The translations under genes and the position numbers were made by a program. Positions 10,516 to 19,819 of a DNA stretch of 21,976 bases are shown here, piece by piece (the stretch's first letter is position 1; the number at the start of each line of letters is the position of its first letter). Where the stretch lies: the NCBI GenBank assembly GCA_004151065.3, contig NWUY0300014927.1, positions 26,031 to 48,006 of the forward strand, written 5' to 3'. The DNA is from Larix sibirica. Its lineage: Eukaryota; Streptophyta; Pinopsida; Pinales; Pinaceae. The notes beneath the pieces are model-generated. The model made no database searches. It saw only the letters and a list, made by a program, of their open reading frames with translations, and was not told where the DNA came from.

Positions 10516-11862
10516 GACACATAGATGAGTAGACTTTGACAAGGATTGGACCCTACACATCCAAAAAACCCTATGCTGTACACTCCATCCACAGTTTGTG
10601 GCATTTGTGTACTTTTGCTACCCATTTTATTTATAAAGGTCAGCAACACTGAGATGCAAATATCTTGTCCCATAAACTAAATAGTCTAGTGGATGTAATA
10701 TAATTATATTCTATTATATTCTCTGTTTTTCCCGCTCCTTGGGCAAAACATGCAAGAAAAATCTCAAGAAAAATGAAGCAGAACTCAAATTTCAATTGGT
10801 CTTTCGTAAACCTGAAAGGTAGTGAATAAAAATCAAAGCAAGGACGCTGATCATTTTCCCATGCCAAAAGATCATCTTGTAGCGAGTGGTGAGAGGATTA
10901 GTGGATGAGTTAGGGGTCAGCATCACATTATCCTCCCTGATAGGATATTTGAATCCCATGATAAGTGTTTTTGAAAGATCCTTCAACTGGAGACTATGCA
11001 AAATCAAGTAAAAAGAATGTATGCAGATCTACATTGATAACAAGATCAAACCAAGGAACATGAATCAGACCTGGAATTGTTACCTTTAAGTCCCTTAACC
11101 ACAATCAATGCTTTAAACAAATGGAAAGAAAAAAAAAATGCCCTGCCTGTGACTCTCCCTGCTTCTGGGAGAAAAACAAACATGTGAAAGACATTGGTAG
11201 GCTGCTCAAGGGGATTTGAGGCTGTACAGTTGTCCTATTGTTTGCAAGCAGCCTGCATCAGTCGATATGATCTTAACATTCTTGGATAAAAGCACTGGCA
11301 TGAGATGACAAATCTGAATACCAGACACAAATAGGACCATTTTGTTATGCTATTTTATGACAGATCTCAACCTTCAAAAGTACACTTGAAAATGAGAATC
11401 TGTTTCTAATTTTTCAGGTAATATGCATGCTCATTTTACCTAAAGAAGATACAAAATGGTCCGACAGTATTTTGTCGTTACATTGATGATTGGAAACAAT
11501 GCTTTAAAATATAATTCAAAGAGGAAGATAGATATTGGAAACAATGCTTTGTATATCCACTCTTTCAGTTTCTTCAGGAAAATAATTACACAATTGCTCA
11601 TGATCATTATTTTGATAGACAAAGTTCCTCTACAGATAGAATTTTTAAATCTTTGTGGTCAATTCAATTTCCTAAATGTAAAAAATAGTATGATGATATG
11701 ATCAACTAGTCGAATTGACACAGTATCTTTGAACACAAACTTTAGTTCTTGGTACAAATCTACAAATTCTGACTACATTAAGACTACTAGTTTTCATATT
11801 AGATCCCATGAAAATTTGTTGCTAGAAAAGGGAAAACCATTTTGAAGTAGAGAAACCTACAC
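10516..11862. other. Non-coding stretch, probably start of the last TRAPPC2L intron (copy 1)
   Basis: This lies downstream of TRAPPC2L exon 4 on the minus strand and upstream of nothing I can identify as the next exon. Open frames here (for example 71 aa on minus at 10792-11007 and 81 aa on plus at 11456-11701) show no family motif. A 17 bp word ATTGGAAACAATGCTTT occurs twice, 47 bases apart (about 11490 and 11537). The equivalent part of copy 2 is 15296-16642. Confidence 0.5.
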
Positions 11863-12815
11863 TCCTAACATCCGCATCTTTCAGGTCCTCATCTGTTGTG
11901 ACCAAAATGAACTTCACCTTAGTGTTTGTCAAATATCCATACCTGCAAATGTCACAGAATAAATCTAATCTCAATAGACATCTCATTACCAACCACAATG
12001 CAACCTTGTATTTGCAAATTATATATGCTTCAACGAAAACAAAAAGATATGTGTTTTCCAAACACGAATACAAAACTTACACTTTATAGTTTTCGCTTGG
12101 GTAAAGAAGTCCAAGATATGTTTCATTCAAAGTTGACCCAATTTTTTTCGGATTATTCACTGAAACAGATATAAAAAATAAAAAAATATATATCATTCTG
12201 TTAATCTTTTTGACTTCCCATTCATCTTACAACTGAATCTAAATAAGATCGTTTCAAGCTCACACTCTGAGGGTTAAATTTACAACAGTTTTATCCAAAA
12301 GTGAATGAATGTCTGAGGTTGACATGATTTTCTTGCTTTTGAAAGTTCACCAATATCCTATTATATTAGGAATTTTATCGGTGAAAAGTACTACTATATT
12401 AATATTTGAATGAACTCTGGGGGATTTTGTCCATCCTTTTTGTACTTCTTAGGTTGCTTTAACAAATTTCCAAACCTTTGTACTATGAAAATAATTATCA
12501 TTTTCCCAGAGATGTCAGCCTTGCAAAGGGAATTGAAGACCAACACCTGTGGGCCGTAAAGATTTCTGATACACATAGTTTTGGACCTAACCTCTTTCAT
12601 CGATTACATCCAGAGAACAATGCACAATGTAGTGTAGCTTCAAGGCATCATCGCCATCAGTGAAACTCTGTATGTACAGAGGATTATTCTGCAATCACCA
12701 TAGAACAAAATTTTAAACCTTCCTAACTAAGAAATAGAAAGTCATAACCCTAAATGATTGATTTGCGAAAGACTACACGTACCTGCAGACCAACAACTGC
12801 AACACAAATTATCAT
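11863..12815 (-). CDS. TRAPPC2L: TRAPPC2L (TRAPP complex subunit 2-like), exons 1-4, copy 1, 3' incomplete
   Basis: TRAPPC2L is a small longin-fold subunit of the TRAPP tethering complexes, which act as Rab-GTPase exchange factors in ER-Golgi and post-Golgi vesicle traffic. On the minus strand, coding exons are 12815-12783 (MIICVAVVGLQ), 12688-12592 (starting NNPLYIQSFTDGDDALKLHY, ending DVIDER), 12159-12081 (starting NNPKKIGSTLNETYLGLLYP) and 11942-11863 (GYLTNTKVKFILVTT ... DLKDADVR). Introns are 94, 432 and 138 bp. Each has GT-AG ends: donors GTACGT, GTTAGG, GTAAGT; acceptors TTGCAG, TTTCAG, TTGCAG. The phases 0, 1 and 2 join in frame. Exon 4 ends in phase 1 before a GTGTAGG donor. The start ATG follows AAGG and gives the family's usual N terminus. 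The C-terminal part (about 45 residues, FHAAYVDA-type segment) was not found in the window. The exons carry no stops or frameshifts, so this is a real gene, partly out of view, or one cut off by rearrangement. Confidence 0.88.
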
Positions 12816-13029
12816 CCTTTCTTGCAATTTTATAATCTTCCAGACAATAGAAATTGTATCATATATCTCCTCCAAATGCTTCCCTCTTTTGCATAGAAGT
12901 TATCCCTGCACATCCATCCATAAAATTAATAGAACTGCGATAAAACAACATCAGAAAGCATCAAATTCATTTTTCCATGATTATTCTGGAAAACGGTTTT
13001 GCATCAGATTGATTTCCTCACAATCATTT
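12816..13029 (-). promoter_or_regulatory. Short 5' flank of TRAPPC2L up to a LINE fragment (copy 1)
   Basis: Only about 215 bp separate the TRAPPC2L ATG from the edge of an upstream LINE fragment in the opposite orientation. The 5' UTR and any core promoter must lie here, inside the LINE, or beyond a 5' UTR intron. An ATTATAAAAT stretch lies about 20-30 bp before the ATG, too close to be a confident TATA box. The equivalent in copy 2 is 17595-17808. Confidence 0.35.
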
Positions 13030-13316
13030 CTTAAAGACAGTTCAAAATTTAATCAAAAGGAAGCAGGAGGCTGGGATTTGAATAATATCTCATTTTTTTG
13101 CCAAACTCTACTAGCAAAAGGTATGTGGAGACAGTTGAACAATGAAGAACTACGGGGGAAATTGATTATAAAGAAATATATCGGCGATGACAGTTTAGAG
13201 GAGTGGATAAGGCAAGACAAGATATCCACAAAAGATTCATCTATAATATGGACAGCTTGGGTCAATACTTTCACTTTAATAGGTAAGTGGTTAGCCTCGA
13301 AAGTTGGAAGGGGAAA
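13030..13316 (+). pseudogene. LINE ORF2 C-terminal (zf-RVT region) fragment, copy 1
   Basis: In one open frame the segment reads KEAGGWDLNNISFFCQTLLA, GMWRQLNNEELRGKLIIKKY and SSIIWTAWVNTFTLIGKWLA. This matches the pattern GGWGLRNI...ALLAKSLWR...W after the reverse transcriptase in plant L1-type LINEs. It sits in a 232-codon open frame (12754-13452), but only this middle part is element-like. The expected glycine-rich continuation after KWLASKVGRGN is missing and the text changes to Pro/Ser-rich sequence. It is a different LINE from the one at 9130-10515. Confidence 0.75.
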
Positions 13317-13745
13317 CATGCTTCTCTCAACCCCATTAACATTAACCCTATCTCCGTCCGCCGCACCTCTCCTGAAGCTGCACCCTATTCACCTAATACA
13401 GCAGTTAATTCGACGTCCATTCCTAAGGTTCTCTCCTCCTCGGCCCAATTAACAGCCCGACTACCCTCGTTGGAGCACAATCTAATTATTCTTATGAAGT
13501 GAAACCCCACGGAATTGATCCGTCCTCATTAACTGAATGTCAATTACCTCTAACTGAACCTCCTCGATCCCCGAAATCCGCTATTGCCTGCCAATCTAAT
13601 CGACCGAATGCTTCCCTGTCCTCGAATTCTCACTCTGGTTTACTCAGTTCGGCGTCTCTGAGGACCTTTTCTCTTTCACCTGGGTCAGCCCCAGCTAATT
13701 CCGCCCATCCTGAGCGTGGGCACAAGCAGCCGGTCAATCTTTAAA
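13317..13745 (+). pseudogene. Pro/Ser/Leu-rich open segment of unknown origin, copy 1
   Basis: Two overlapping frames continue here: 13287-13502 (ISVRRTSPEAAPYSPNTAVN) and 13499-13744 (MKPHGIDPSSLTECQLPLTE, LSPGSAPANSAHPERGHKQP). Codon usage is C-rich compared with the AT-rich surroundings, and many Ser, Pro, Leu and Asn occur. It resembles the low-complexity N-terminal region of a retroelement ORF1 or gag, but there is no diagnostic domain. The copy 2 equivalent is 18097-18525. Confidence 0.35.
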
Positions 13746-13889
13746 TCCGAATCCTTATATTTTTAACTCATCGTTAAACATTTCTAGGTAAGACTGTTAT
13801 TTCTAGATCTGCTTCCGATTCGAATTCCGATTATAATAATAATGGTAGTAATTCAAATGGGTATGAGACCACGAGCTGACTCACGTACC

Positions 13890-14500
13890 AACCTTACGGG
13901 GCTCAATACCCCTCAAAGCATTGTGTACTTTACGGTGATAATTCTACTTGTCCTTGGGCAAACTCCTAGACCGTCCATGGTTTTCACTCCCATCGTTAGA
14001 TATAGCGGATGTCTCACTGAAGCAGTTGAGGTTAGATATAGCAGTTGCCTCACTGAAGCGGTCATACAATGGTTGTGGTTTCCATCATTAGTCAAAATTT
14101 ATAAAAACAAAAAATTGATAGTAATTCAAAAGGCTTCTTGGATGACCTCATGGAAACCCAGGTAACAACCCTATGGGGGGTTTCCACGGTGATAGTTGTA
14201 CTCTTGCTAGTGAAAATGTTCTTCTATGCCAATACTAAGGTTGGGCTCGGTCCGTGGTTTTCACTCCAATCGTTAGATATAGCGATCGCCTCAGCAAAGC
14301 GGTCGTACGGTGGTTGTGGTTTCCATGGTTAAAAAAATTATAATAATTCAAAAAGTGGGGTTGGGGCAAGAACAAGCAAAGGGGACTAACAATTGTCAAT
14401 ATGGAAGCCCTACAACACCTCATGTGACCGCGTTGACCATCTACTCCTGTTGCTTATGTCATGTCCAACATTAAGGTTGGCTCAGCATGAGGTTACAATC
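13890..14500. repeat. Zone of degenerate short repeats, copy 1
   Basis: The 12-mer GTTAGATATAGC occurs at 13995, 14031 (36 bp period) and 14272. The two nearest units continue as TCTCACTGAAGCAG and CCTCACTGAAGCGG. The phrase GGTTTTCACTCC precedes the first and third units. GGTTGTGGTTTCCAT follows the second and third. Three diverged versions of a CCCTTCAAAACCTCATGT...GGTGATAG-like phrase begin near 13908, 14180 and 14408. Together these suggest an old tandem array with a unit of about 270-280 bp. Confidence 0.6.
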
Positions 14501-14833
14501 CAGAGGTGCAATTAACAAAACTTGATGGGCAGTCTTCTGGGTTCCTCTTGGTTCAAAAAACATGATATCAATTCAAATGCAAAGCCCTAATCATTTATCT
14601 AATACCAATAATCCCTTTATATATTTCCATTTTATTTTTAATACTAACTCTTAAAATCACTTTAAAATTTCAAGTTCTAGTGCTAAAATCTAATAATAAC
14701 ATCATAAATTATAGTTGTTATTCTAATTGTAATTAGAATTCCCTTCTCTCGTTACCCTCCCCACACTACCCATCCATATCCCCTTTATTGTAATTAATCT
14801 TTCCTCTCGAAGTAGACTCCCCATCATGCATCT
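14501..14833. other. AT-rich stretch before the N, copy 1
   Basis: No gene or motif is recognised. It contains AT-rich text with an imperfect TTCTAATTGTAATTAGAA palindrome near 14721. The copy 2 equivalent is 19307-19639, where the same palindrome reads TTCTAATTATAATTAGAA, a perfect version. Confidence 0.5.
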
Positions 14834-14834
14834 N
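14834..14834. other. Single N, probable contig join between overlapping sequences
   Basis: The N separates the two 4.8 kb copies with no intervening sequence. Copy 1 ends on one side and copy 2 begins on the other, within one base. Confidence 0.85.
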
Positions 14835-15295
14835 GAAATAAAATAGAAAAAGAAAAAGCAACGAAGGATCACTGACAGGGCCATTACAGGAAACTTGAAA
14901 GGCAAATGGTTAAAAAAAGAACAGAAAAAACAGCAATATTATATTGAACAGCTCAACCCTGGCTATGGGATCAAGATTCAGAATTATCTCACACTTAACA
15001 TTCCATGGAGGGAAAATACACTTTAGCCCAACATAGGAAAATTCTAACAGGCTAAGATGTGAGACAGGAAAATGGAAAGAGTCCATTGAAGAAGGGAATC
15101 AGACAAATTCAACATCATTTCTTTCTTTACTGCAAACAATAAAACCACATCAAGAAGGGTTGGCAATAGATGGAGCTAACTGGAACAAGGTATTCAAGGA
15201 CAACAAGATAGAAGAAATTGCAAGGAGGGCCAAACGAATAATGTACCACAGATGTAAAATGCTAAAAACAGGATGTAACCACCACTCCCCACAGA
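14835..15295 (+). pseudogene. LINE ORF2 3' end, second copy
   Basis: This is the repeat of 10055-10515, carrying only the last part of the LINE (from the KEQKKQQYYIEQLNPG region to AKRIMYHRCKMLKT). Its left edge is the N at 14834, so the truncation is set by the join and not by a LINE insertion event. Confidence 0.8.
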
Positions 15296-16642
15296 GACAC
15301 ATAGATGAGTAGACTTTGACAAGGATTGGACCCTACACATCCAAAAAACCCTATGCTGTACACTCCATCCACAGTTTGTGGCATTTGTGTACTTTTGCTA
15401 CCCATTTTATTTATAAAGGTCAGCAACACTGAGATGCAAATATCTTGTCCCATAAACTAAATAGTCTAGTGGATGTAATATAATTATATTCTATTATATT
15501 CTCTGTTTTTCCCGCTCCTTGGGCAAAACATGCAAGAAAAATCTCAAGAAAAATGAAGCAGAACTCAAATTTCAATTGGTCTTTCGTAAACCTGAAAGGT
15601 AGTGAATAAAAATCAAAGCAAGGACGCTGATCATTTTCCCATGCCAAAAGATCATCTTGTAGCGAGTGGTGAGAGGATTAGTGGATGAGTTAGGGGTCAG
15701 CATCACATTATCCTCCCTGATAGGATATTTGAATCCCATGATAAGTGTTTTTGAAAGATCCTTCAACTGGAGACTATGCAAAATCAAGTAAAAAGAATGT
15801 ATGCAGATCTACATTGATAACAAGATCAAACCAAGGAACATGAATCAGACCTGGAATTGTTACCTTTAAGTCCCTTAACCACAATCAATGCTTTAAACAA
15901 ATGGAAAGAAAAAAAAAATGCCCTGCCTGTGACTCTCCCTGCTTCTGGGAGAAAAACAAACATGTGAAAGACATTGGTAGGCTGCTCAAGGGGATTTGAG
16001 GCTGTACAGTTGTCCTATTGTTTGCAAGCAGCCTGCATCAGTCGATATGATCTTAACATTCTTGGATAAAAGCACTGGCATGAGATGACAAATCTGAATA
16101 CCAGACACAAATAGGACCATTTTGTTATGCTATTTTATGACAGATCTCAACCTTCAAAAGTACACTTGAAAATGAGAATCTGTTTCTAATTTTTCAGGTA
16201 ATATGCATGCTCATTTTACCTAAAGAAGATACAAAATGGTCCGACAGTATTTTGTCGTTACATTGATGATTGGAAACAATGCTTTAAAATATAATTCAAA
16301 GAGGAAGATAGATATTGGAAACAATGCTTTGTATATCCACTCTTTCAGTTTCTTCAGGAAAATAATTACACAATTGCTCATGATCATTATTTTGATAGAC
16401 AAAGTTCCTCTACAGATAGAATTTTTAAATCTTTGTGGTCAATTCAATTTCCTAAATGTAAAAAATAGTATGATGATATGATCAACTAGTCGAATTGACA
16501 CAGTATCTTTGAACACAAACTTTAGTTCTTGGTACAAATCTACAAATTCTGACTACATTAAGACTACTAGTTTTCATATTAGATCCCATGAAAATTTGTT
16601 GCTAGAAAAGGGAAAACCATTTTGAAGTAGAGAAACCTACAC
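15296..16642. other. Non-coding stretch, probably start of the last TRAPPC2L intron (copy 2)
   Basis: No difference from 10516-11862 was seen on reading. It contains the same spurious open frames and the same duplicated 17 bp word. No further TRAPPC2L exon was found. Confidence 0.5.
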
Positions 16643-17594
16643 TCCTAACATCCGCATCTTTCAGGTCCTCATCTGTTGTGACCAAAATGAACTTCACCTT
16701 AGTGTTTGTCAAATATCCATACCTGCAAATGTCACAGAATAAATCTAATCTCAATAGACATCTCATTACCAACCACAATGCAACCTTGCATTTGCAAATT
16801 ATATATGCTTCAACGAAAACAAAAATATATGTGTTTTCCAAGCACGAATACAAAACTTACACTTTATAGTTTTCGCTTGGGTAAAGAAGTCCAAGATATG
16901 TTTCATTCAAAGTTGACCCAATTTTTTTCGGATTATTCACTGAAACAGATATAAAAAAAATAAAAAATATATCATTCTGTTAATCTTTTTGACTTCCCAT
17001 TCATCTTACAACTGAATCTAAATAAGATCGTTTCAAGCTCACACTCTGAGGGTTAAATTTACAACAGTTTTATCCAAAAGTGAATGAATGTCTGAGGTTG
17101 ACATGATTTTCTTGCTTTTGAAAGTTCACCAATATCCTATTATATTAGGAATTTTATCGGTGAAAAGTACTACTATATTAATATTTGAATGAACTCTGGG
17201 GGATTTTGTCCATCCTTTTTGTACTTCTTAGGTTGCTTTAACAAATTTCCAAACCTTTGTACTATGAAAATAATTATCATTTTCCCAGAGATGTCAGCCT
17301 TGCAAAGGGAATTGAAGACCAACACCTGTGGGCCGTAAAGATTTCTGATACACATAGTTTTGGACCTAACCTCTTTCATCGATTACATCCAGAGAACAAT
17401 GCACAATGTAGTGTAGCTTCAAGGCATCATCGCCATCAGTGAAACTCTGTATGTACAGAGGATTATTCTGCAATCACCATAGAACAAAATTTTAAACCTT
17501 CCTAACTAAGAAATAGAAAGTCATAACCCTAAATGATTGATTTGCGAAAGACTACACGTACCTGCAGACCAACAACTGCAACACAAATTATCAT
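16643..17594 (-). CDS. TRAPPC2L: TRAPPC2L exons 1-4, copy 2 (likely the same locus repeated)
   Basis: The same four exons recur at 17594-17562, 17467-17371, 16939-16861 and 16722-16643 with identical coding sequence and the same splice sites. The differences seen nearby (near 16789, 16826, 16842 and an A-run at about 16955) all fall in introns. As in copy 1, the last exon is absent. Downstream of exon 4 the copy only reaches the LINE 3' end and then the N at 14834. If the repeat is an assembly overlap, this is the second haplotype or contig version of one gene. If it is a true duplication, neither copy has a visible 3' end. Confidence 0.85.
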
Positions 17595-17808
17595 CCTTTC
17601 TTGCAATTTTATAATCTTCCAGACAATAGAAATTGTATCATATATCTCCTCCAAATGCTTCCCTCTTTTGCATAGAAGTTATCCCTGCACATCCATCCAT
17701 AAAATTAATAGAACTGCGATAAAACAACATCAGAAAGCATCAAATTCATTTTTCCATGATTATTCTGGAAAACGGTTTTGCATCAGATTGATTTCCTCAC
17801 AATCATTT

Positions 17809-18096
17809 CTTAAAGACAGTTCAAAATTTAATCAAAAGGAAGCAGGAGGCTGGGATTTGAATAATATCTCATTTTTTTTGCCAAACTCTACTAGCAAAAG
17901 GTATGTGGAGACAGTTGAACAATGAAGAACTACGGGGGAAATTGATTATAAAGAAATATATCGGCGATGACAGTTTAGAGGAGTGGATAAGGCAAGACAA
18001 GATATCCACAAAAGATTCATCTATAATATGGACAGCTTGGGTCAATACTTTCACTTTAATAGGTAAGTGGTTAGCCTCGAAAGTTGGAAGGGGAAA
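17809..18096 (+). pseudogene. LINE ORF2 C-terminal (zf-RVT region) fragment, copy 2
   Basis: Same fragment as at 13030-13316, but an eight-T run at about 17872-17879 replaces the seven-T run of copy 1. This shifts the frame, so the open frame splits into a 130-codon part (17533-17925) and a 109-codon part (17903-18232). Because the sequence is already a fragment, the shift has no expected consequence. Confidence 0.75.
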
Positions 18097-18525
18097 CATG
18101 CTTCTCTCAACCCCATTAACATTAACCCTATCTCCGTCCGCCGCACCTCTCCTGAAGCTGCACCCTATTCACCTAATACAGCAGTTAATTCGACGTCCAT
18201 TCCTAAGGTTCTCTCCTCCTCGGCCCAATTAACAGCCCGACTACCCTCGTTGGAGCACAATCTAATTATTCTTATGAAGTGAAACCCCACGGAATTGATC
18301 CGTCCTCATTAACTGAATGTCAATTACCTCTAACTGAACCTCCTCGATCCCCGAAATCCGCTATTGCCTGCCAATCTAATCGACCGAATGCTTCCCTGTC
18401 CTCGAATTCTCACTCTGGTTTACTCAGTTCGGCGTCTCTGAGGACCTTTTCTCTTTCACCTGGGTCAGCCCCAGCTAATTCCGCCCATCCTGAGCGTGGG
18501 CACAAGCAGCCGGTCAATCTTTAAA
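18097..18525 (+). pseudogene. Pro/Ser/Leu-rich open segment of unknown origin, copy 2
   Basis: No difference from 13317-13745 was seen on reading. The two open frames are 18067-18282 and 18279-18524. Confidence 0.35.
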
Positions 18526-18669
18526 TCCGAATCCTTATATTTTTAACTCATCGTTAAACATTTCTAGGTAAGACTGTTATTTCTAGATCTGCTTCCGATT
18601 CGAATTCCGATTATAATAATAATGGTAGTAATTCAAATGGGTATGAGACCACGAGCTGACTCACGTACC

Positions 18670-19306
18670 AACCTTACGGGGCTCAATACCCCTCAAAGCA
18701 TTGTGTACTTTACGGTGATAATTCTACTTGTCCTTGGGCAAACTCCTAGACCGTCCATGGTTTTCACTCCCATCGTTAGATATAGCGGATGTCTCACTGA
18801 AGCAGTTGAGGTTAGATATAGCAGTTGCCTCACTGAAGCGGTCATACAATGGTTGTGGTTTCCATCATTAGTCAAAATTTATAAAAACAAAAAATTGATA
18901 GTAATTCAAAAGGCTTCTTGGATGACCTCATGGAGACCCAGGTAACAACCCTATGGGGGGTTTCAACGCCCTTCAAAACCTCATGTCCTCCACGGTGATA
19001 GTTGTACCCTTGCTAGTGAAAATGTTCTTGTATGCCAATACTAAGGTTGGGCTCGGCCCGTGGTTTTCACTCCAATCGTTAGATATAGCGATCGCCTCAG
19101 CAAAGCGGTCGTACGGTGGTTGTGGTTTCCATGGTTAAAAAAATTATAATAATTCAAAAAGTGGGGTTGGGGCAAGAACAAGCAAAGGGGACTAACAATT
19201 GTCAATATGGAAGCCCTACAACACCTCATGTGACCGCGTTGACCATCTACTCCTGTTGCTTATGTCATGTCCAACATTAAGGTTGGCTCAGCATGAGGTT
19301 ACAATC
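18670..19306. repeat. Zone of degenerate short repeats, copy 2
   Basis: The same zone as 13890-14500, with the 12-mer at 18775, 18811 and 19078. It has a 26 bp segment (CAACGCCCTTCAAAACCTCA plus TGTCCT) that copy 1 lacks. That segment makes the middle unit of the degenerate array look more complete. Confidence 0.6.
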
Positions 19307-19639
19307 CAGAGGTGCAATTAACAAAACTTGATGGGCAGTCTTCTGGGTTCCTCTTGGTTCAAAAAACATGATATCAATTCAAATGCAAAGCCCTAATCAT
19401 TTATCTAATACCAATAATCCCTTTATATATTTCCATTTTATTTTTAATACTAACTCTTAAAATCACTTTAAAATTTCAAGTTCTAGTGCTAAAATCTAAT
19501 AATAACATCATAAATTATAGTTGTTATTCTAATTATAATTAGAATTCCCTTCTCTCATTACCCTCCCCACACTACACATCCATATCCCCTTTATTGTAAT
19601 TAATCTTTCCTCTCGAAGTAGACTCCCCATCATGCATCT

Positions 19640-19819
19640 TCTAAAAATGTTCTAAATTTATTGCCCACCATTGCATTCCTCAAATCGTTGCACTCCCACT
19701 TAAGATAATCTCGCATCTTCTTCTTAAGGAATCTCGCCAACCAAATCACCAATCTTGTTACCAAAGCCATTAAGCATCTTCCATATATCCTTCTATTACC
19801 CTTCTATTAAAAAGTTTGT
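19640..19819 (+). other. Stretch between the 4.8 kb repeat and the PLE core
   Basis: C- and T-rich text without stops-free coding of note. It probably belongs to the decayed N-terminal part of the Penelope-like element, whose spacing fits, but I could not match a motif. Confidence 0.35.

Larger units (their letters stand above)
10055..14833. repeat. 4.8 kb direct repeat, copy 1
   Basis: The unit begins at GAAATAAAATAGAAAAAG inside the LINE and ends at CATCATGCATCT right before the N. It matches 14835-19639 nearly perfectly. The first ~1.9 kb appears identical. Substitutions appear at about 12009, 12046, 12062, 14156, and several between 14200 and 14780. Indels are a 1-base A-run change near 12175, T7 versus T8 near 13093, and a 26 bp segment missing here at about 14183. 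Confidence 0.95.
14835..19639. repeat. 4.8 kb direct repeat, copy 2
   Basis: The copy begins at the first base after the N and matches 10055-14833. The offset is 4780, then 4779, 4780 and finally 4806 after successive indels. Past 19639 the sequence runs on into the Penelope-like element, which copy 1 does not reach. The alignment spans exactly from the N to the point matching the N, which is a dovetail overlap pattern. Confidence 0.95.

Noticed and set aside
10640-11007. Overlapping minus-strand frames considered as the missing TRAPPC2L exon
   Set aside because: Neither contains the expected FHAAYVDAVSNPFH-like segment, and the phase does not fit.
11822-12174. Several 60-83 codon open frames on both strands
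   Set aside because: The minus-strand frame at 11822-12073 is exon 4 of TRAPPC2L read into its introns. The plus-strand frames are shadows of that gene.
12754-13452. A 232-codon open frame on the plus strand, the second longest in the window
   Set aside because: Its first third lies antisense to TRAPPC2L exon 1 and its 5' flank, its middle is a LINE fragment and its end is Pro/Ser-rich sequence. Copy 2 breaks it by one T in a homopolymer. It is a chance fusion and not a gene.
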